A stretch of 44,220 nt of DNA from contig JACRLJ010000053.1 in NCBI GenBank assembly GCA_016215105.1, forward strand, positions 1 through 44,220, written 5' to 3'. The translations under genes and the position numbers were made by a program. Below are positions 40,842-44,220 of the stretch, piece by piece. The notes below the pieces were generated by a model. The model was not told the origin of the DNA and did not search any database. It saw only the letters and a list, made by a program, of their open reading frames with translations. Source of the stretch: Candidatus Hydrogenedentota bacterium. GTDB taxonomy: Bacteria; Hydrogenedentota; Hydrogenedentia; Hydrogenedentales; SLHB01. Within the stretch, counting starts at the first letter, position 1. Each line of letters opens with the position of its first letter.

Positions 40842-41050
40842 AATATGCGGTGATTATTGAGAAAGGCGCCTCGAGCTACGGCGCCTATGTGCCGGACCTT
40901 CCCGGCTGCGTGGCTGTCGGGGATACCCAAGACGAGGTCCAGGACCTAATTCAGTCCGCCATCCAACTGCACCTTGAAGGATTGCGAGATGACGGTTTGG
41001 CGATCCCGCAACCGTCAACCGTTTGCACCTACATGGATGTCGCCGTATAG
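40838..41050 (+). CDS. hicB: HicB-type antitoxin
   Basis: 70 residues: MKYAVIIEKGASSYGAYVPD then LPGCVAVGDTQDEVQDLIQS, AIQLHLEGLRDDGLAIPQPS, the HicB partial RNase-H-like core. It lacks the C-terminal HTH or ribbon-helix-helix present in longer HicB forms, so DNA binding may depend on another element. Translationally coupled to hicA (ATGA). Confidence 0.92.
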   Translation: MKYAVIIEKGASSYGAYVPDLPGCVAVGDTQDEVQDLIQSAIQLHLEGLRDDGLAIPQPSTVCTYMDVAV

Positions 41051-41070
41051 ATGCTGGGCGAACCGCTTTG

Positions 41071-41937
41071 ATGTTGATCCGGCATTCCTTTCACGACGAC
41101 TTGCCCTGGCTCCGGGGCAATCTGCACACGCATACGACGAACAGCGACGGGTGGCGCGCTCCCCAGGAAGTTGTCGACGAATACGCTGCACGGGGTTACG
41201 ACTTCCTGATGATCAGCGATCACGATTTCCTGACGGAGCCGGGGTCCATTGACGCGCGGGGAATGACGTTGATTCGCGGTAACGAAGTGACGGCAAACGG
41301 TCCTCATGTCTTGCATGTGGACGCTCCGTCGGCGGTCGCGCCCGATGCGGACAGGCAGAAGGTGATCGCGGCCATCAACGCCGCGGGTGGATTCGCAATA
41401 GTGGCGCATCCCAACTGGGAGAAGTCATTTGCGCACTGCCCGCGCAAAGACCTCGAAACGTGGACCGGTTACGCGGGTATCGAGGTGTACAACGGCGTCA
41501 TCCGCCGCCTCGAGGGAAGCCCGCTGGCGACGGATCGGTGGGACCGTTTGCTGGGGCTTGGCCGAAGAGTATGGGGCTTCGCGCACGATGACAGTCACCG
41601 CCCAGGCGACGATGGAATCGGCTGGAACATGGTCCAAACTGCGGATCGCAGCGCCGCCGCAATCGTGTCGGCCTTGCGGCAAGGACATTTCTACGCGAGC
41701 ACGGGCGTCGCCATCGAGCGTATACGGGTGTGTGGCCGGTGCATCAGTGTCGAGACGCGCGACGCGGAACGCATCGTGGCGCATTCGGACTATGGCCATC
41801 GCGAGGCCGTTGTCGATGGTCCGTGCATGGCGCTGACGGTCCCGGAGGATGCGACGTATACGTACGTGCGGTTCGAGTGCTGGGGACGGGGCGAGCGCAT
41901 GGCGTGGACACAGCCGTTCTTTGTCGAGCAGGGCTAA
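41071..41937 (+). CDS. PHP-domain phosphoesterase-like protein
   Basis: 288 residues from ATG at 41071; an earlier in-frame ATG overlaps hicB and adds unrelated sequence. PHP metal motifs: His19 and His21 in GNLHTHTTNSDGW, Asp50-His51-Asp52 in MISDHDF, Glu in RGNEVT, His in IVAHPNW, and HDDSH near residue 175. The C-terminal third (residues ~195-288) is beta-rich and may be a separate module. PHP proteins hydrolyse phosphoesters with two or three metals; substrate unknown. The gene follows hicB by 20 bases; RBS weak. Confidence 0.87.
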   Translation: MLIRHSFHDDLPWLRGNLHTHTTNSDGWRAPQEVVDEYAARGYDFLMISDHDFLTEPGSIDARGMTLIRGNEVTANGPHVLHVDAPSAVAPDADRQKVIAAINAAGGFAIVAHPNWEKSFAHCPRKDLETWTGYAGIEVYNGVIRRLEGSPLATDRWDRLLGLGRRVWGFAHDDSHRPGDDGIGWNMVQTADRSAAAIVSALRQGHFYASTGVAIERIRVCGRCISVETRDAERIVAHSDYGHREAVVDGPCMALTVPEDATYTYVRFECWGRGERMAWTQPFFVEQG

Positions 41938-41985
41938 GGGATGCGGCCCCTTTCCGCTCGGGCAGCGCGACGCTTGGGCGAGCGC

Positions 41986-42711
41986 CTATTTTGGCGCGTT
42001 CTTTACGACGATACCGAGCGGATTTGATGCGACGGCCAGCGGCACGCATTTTGTAATATCCACCTGCGCGCAGAAGGAGATATCGTTTCCCAGGCCGATA
42101 GGGATGAGCTTTGCGGCGTGCGGGGACGAGGCAAAAAGAGAACCGATGCCTTCGGACGCAATGCGGGCGCGCCAGAGGTCGTAGCGATCCGCCCCGGAAG
42201 CGATGGGCAACTTGGACTTGAGCGCGATGGCTACGGCGGCGGCCCAGTCTTCCTGCGCGTTGAAAGCGGGATCACTTGCCAGCCCGGCGGGAATGATGAC
42301 AATATCGCGGCCATGACTGACGGCCGCAGCCAGGACGGCGGTGGCGTTGATGGTCGTTCCCATGTACACGGCTTCGGCGCCCCACGACGCGATCAGGCGC
42401 TGCGCGCCCGTCGTGGTCGTGAAGATGACGCGGCGTCCCTTCGCCGTGGCAAGATTCTGCGGGCTGTTACCACCGTCGAATCCTTCTGGCGGCAGGCCTC
42501 CGCGTTCACCGAACAAGAGCGCATCGGGCCACAGGTTCTTGGCCTCAAACGCATCGGCAATTTCGCGCACAACCAGCAATTCCGTCGCGCCGGCCTGCAG
42601 TAGCATGGCGGCAGTCGCGCTCGCGCGCAACGCGTCTACAACTACGGCCACGCAGTTATGCTGGACCGCGAACGCGCAGCCCTCAGCCCCTTCAATCAGA
42701 TGTATGCGCAT
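41986..42711 (-). CDS. comB: 2-phosphosulfolactate phosphatase (ComB) family protein
   Basis: 241 residues from ATG at 42711 with AGGA upstream; a longer frame adds 20 unrelated residues. ComB signatures are clear: VVVDALRASATAAMLLQAGA, LLFGERGGLPPEGFDGGNSP and IFTTTTGAQRL. ComB hydrolyses 2-phosphosulfolactate to sulfolactate, in coenzyme M synthesis of archaea; bacterial members may serve sulfonate metabolism or another acid phosphatase role. No comA or comC-like gene is in the window. Divergent from the sulfatase-like gene, convergent with PHP. Confidence 0.87.
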   Translation of the reverse strand: MRIHLIEGAEGCAFAVQHNCVAVVVDALRASATAAMLLQAGATELLVVREIADAFEAKNLWPDALLFGERGGLPPEGFDGGNSPQNLATAKGRRVIFTTTTGAQRLIASWGAEAVYMGTTINATAVLAAAVSHGRDIVIIPAGLASDPAFNAQEDWAAAVAIALKSKLPIASGADRYDLWRARIASEGIGSLFASSPHAAKLIPIGLGNDISFCAQVDITKCVPLAVASNPLGIVVKNAPK

Positions 42712-42828
42712 TTCATGTCCTGCGTTGATCGCTTCGCTCCCGCGCCGCGGCAAGGCGCCAAGGTTGATCACCCTCTACCCGTCATGCTACACCAATGCGC
42801 TACGGACCGGCAAAAACATGAGGAATCT

Positions 42829-44130
42829 GTGAACGTCATTCTAATCGTTGTGGACACTCTGCGGGCAGACCATCTTGGCTGCTATGGGTACCATCGCAAT
42901 ACATCACCGAATATCGATGCGTTTGCGTCTCAGGGCGCCTTGTTCGAGCGCCATATCGCCACCGCCATTCCCACCCATCCCGCGTTCACAACCATTAATA
43001 CGGGCCAGTATTCCATCACCCACTCGATTGTGGCCCACGGAGCGCCCGGCGAAGTGCCGCGCAAATCGCCGTGGCTGCCGCGTCTGATGCAAGGCGCCGG
43101 GTATACGACGTGCGCGGTCGATAACCTCGCGGATTGGAAGAACGGGTTCGGGCGCGGCTACGAGTTCTACATCGACCCCACGCAGCGTAAGACGCTGCAC
43201 ATCAACATGGACAATCGCGAGATCAACCGGCGCGCGATCCCCTGGCTCGAACAGCACGCCCGCGAAAAGTTCTATATGTTTATTCACTACTGGGACCCGC
43301 ACACCCCATACTTGCCCCCGCGCGCGTACCGGAACCTCTTCTACAAAGGCGACCCCTGCGATCCGGACAACCACAGCCTGGATGCGATGATGGCGCACCC
43401 GCTGGGACAAGCCTGGCGGGAAACATGGTTCAACAAGCTTGGCGGTAATATTACGGACGCGGCCTATATCGAGGCGCTCTATGACAGCGAGATCCGCTAC
43501 TGCGACGAGGGTATAGGGCATCTGCTCAGGACCCTGGAGAAGCTCGGCATCGCGGATGACACGCTAGTGGTGTTGACGGGCGATCACGGCGAACTTATGT
43601 TTCGGCACGGCATTTTCTTTGATCACCACGGGCTGTACGACGGAAATCTGCGAGTGCCGTTCATCGTGCGAGGTCCCGGAGTGAAGCCCGGGCGAATTCC
43701 GCAAATGACCGCGCATGTTGACGTGGCGCCAACCATCCTGGAACTGGCCGGCGCCGCAATACCCGGCGCTATGGAAGGGACCAGCCTCGCGCCGATCACG
43801 AAAGGCGGTAACGGCGCCGCGCCGCGCGACTTCGTGATCAGCCAAGAGTGTACGTGGCAAATGAAGTGGTGTGTGCGCACGGACCACTACAAGTTCATCC
43901 TCGCCCGCGAAGACGACTTCTATCACACTCCCATGCGCGAACTGTACGACCTGGTGGCTGACCCCAACGAGCTGCGCAACATCGCCAAGGAGGAGCCCGA
44001 TACCGTTCGCACTCTGGAAGTCCACCTCGAATCCTGGATCGCGGACATGATGGCCAAGAATGGTCTCACCAAAGACCCGCTCGTAGCGCACGGAATCACG
44101 CTCGGAGAAGCGTGGAAGAAACTACTGTAG
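42829..44130 (+). CDS. Sulfatase/alkaline phosphatase superfamily hydrolase with Thr at the nucleophile position
   Basis: 433 residues from GTG at 42829, chosen for GAGGAA upstream and the family-like start VNVILIVVDTLRADHLGCYG. The superfamily layout is intact: metal ligands Asp9 and Asp10-region (VVDTLRAD), VVLTGDHGELMF, FDHHGLYDGNLRVPFIVRGP, and ELYDLVADPNELRN at the end. The sulfatase C/S-x-P-x-R motif reads T49-H-P-A-F53 (PTHPAFTTINTG), so neither a formylglycine precursor nor the motif Arg is present. This suggests a Thr-nucleophile phosphodiesterase or phosphoethanolamine-transferase-like chemistry rather than true sulfatase activity. No signal peptide seen. Confidence 0.87.
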   Translation: MNVILIVVDTLRADHLGCYGYHRNTSPNIDAFASQGALFERHIATAIPTHPAFTTINTGQYSITHSIVAHGAPGEVPRKSPWLPRLMQGAGYTTCAVDNLADWKNGFGRGYEFYIDPTQRKTLHINMDNREINRRAIPWLEQHAREKFYMFIHYWDPHTPYLPPRAYRNLFYKGDPCDPDNHSLDAMMAHPLGQAWRETWFNKLGGNITDAAYIEALYDSEIRYCDEGIGHLLRTLEKLGIADDTLVVLTGDHGELMFRHGIFFDHHGLYDGNLRVPFIVRGPGVKPGRIPQMTAHVDVAPTILELAGAAIPGAMEGTSLAPITKGGNGAAPRDFVISQECTWQMKWCVRTDHYKFILAREDDFYHTPMRELYDLVADPNELRNIAKEEPDTVRTLEVHLESWIADMMAKNGLTKDPLVAHGITLGEAWKKLL

Positions 44131-44186
44131 TGATTCAGAATTGAAGCAACTTAACGGAACACCACAATCGAGCGAAAACCGGGGAC

Positions 44187-44208
44187 TGACTCGCTTTTCG
44201 GCAGTTTG
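44187..44208 (+). repeat. Copy of the dispersed CGGCAGTTG repeat
   Basis: TGACTCGCTTTTCGGCAGTT plus TG, preceded by GGGGAC, 57 bases after the sulfatase-like gene. Matches the 35789-35809 copy at most positions. The window ends 12 bases later. Confidence 0.55.
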
Positions 44209-44220
44209 AAAAGCGTGTCA

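Overview
GC-rich bacterial chromosomal segment with densely packed, mostly short-spaced genes. The gene content (a pseudopilin with an H-X10-DG C-terminal motif beside a GntR/LacI hybrid regulator, ThuA-domain lipoprotein, sulfatase-like hydrolase, PhyH-type dioxygenase, xylose-isomerase-like TIM barrel, TPR/DUF1736-type membrane protein, many palindromic repeats in gaps) suggests a Planctomycetes/Lentisphaerae-like or Hydrogenedentes-like (Gram-negative) lineage. There is no rRNA or universal marker here, so this is inference only. No tRNA, rRNA, CRISPR array, complete insertion sequence or phage gene was recognised.

Layout. 1-6.5 kb: minus-strand genes for a sugar-phosphate isomerase/epimerase (cut by the window edge), a DJ-1/PfpI protein, a BACON/PKD lipoprotein, a TPR membrane protein and an unknown exported protein, separated by palindromic repeats. 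6.9-10.3 kb: a three-gene operon with a polyprenyl-phosphate GT2, a tandem LAB_N seven-helix membrane protein and an ArnT-like (GT83) transferase, which together look like a complete lipid-linked sugar decoration pathway. 10.3-11.05 kb: a HEPN/MNT toxin-antitoxin pair. 11.1-27.1 kb: a surface-glycan cluster with AsnB-type amidotransferase, methyltransferase, GT4, GT2, an alpha/alpha-barrel-like protein, GNAT, polysaccharide deacetylase, FabG-like SDR, left-handed beta-helix acyltransferase, KAS III, acyl carrier protein, a second GT4 on the opposite strand, a broken O-antigen ligase/polymerase and a Wzx-like flippase. The SDR, acyltransferase, KAS III and ACP could together make and attach a short hydroxyacyl group to an amino sugar of the glycan.

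27.2-35.5 kb: aldehyde dehydrogenase, ThuA lipoprotein, YihY/BrkB membrane protein, and a DUF2339-DUF3999 membrane pair in which the DUF2339 gene is split by a frameshift and the DUF3999 gene carries a repeat element inside its signal-peptide region. 35.5-44.2 kb: a 0.9 kb gap with an inverted-repeat element and candidate operators, the GntR/LacI hybrid regulator, a pseudopilin with a structured leader, a small lipoprotein, a PhyH dioxygenase, a HicAB toxin-antitoxin pair, a PHP-domain protein, a ComB-like phosphatase and a sulfatase-superfamily protein with Thr in place of the usual catalytic Cys/Ser.

Main points for a second look: the SWEET-like 3-1-3 topology of the tandem LAB_N protein placed where a lipid-sugar flippase is expected; the self-contained acyl module in the glycan cluster; two membrane-protein genes apparently damaged by deletions at short direct repeats (or by assembly error); and several dispersed inverted-repeat families.
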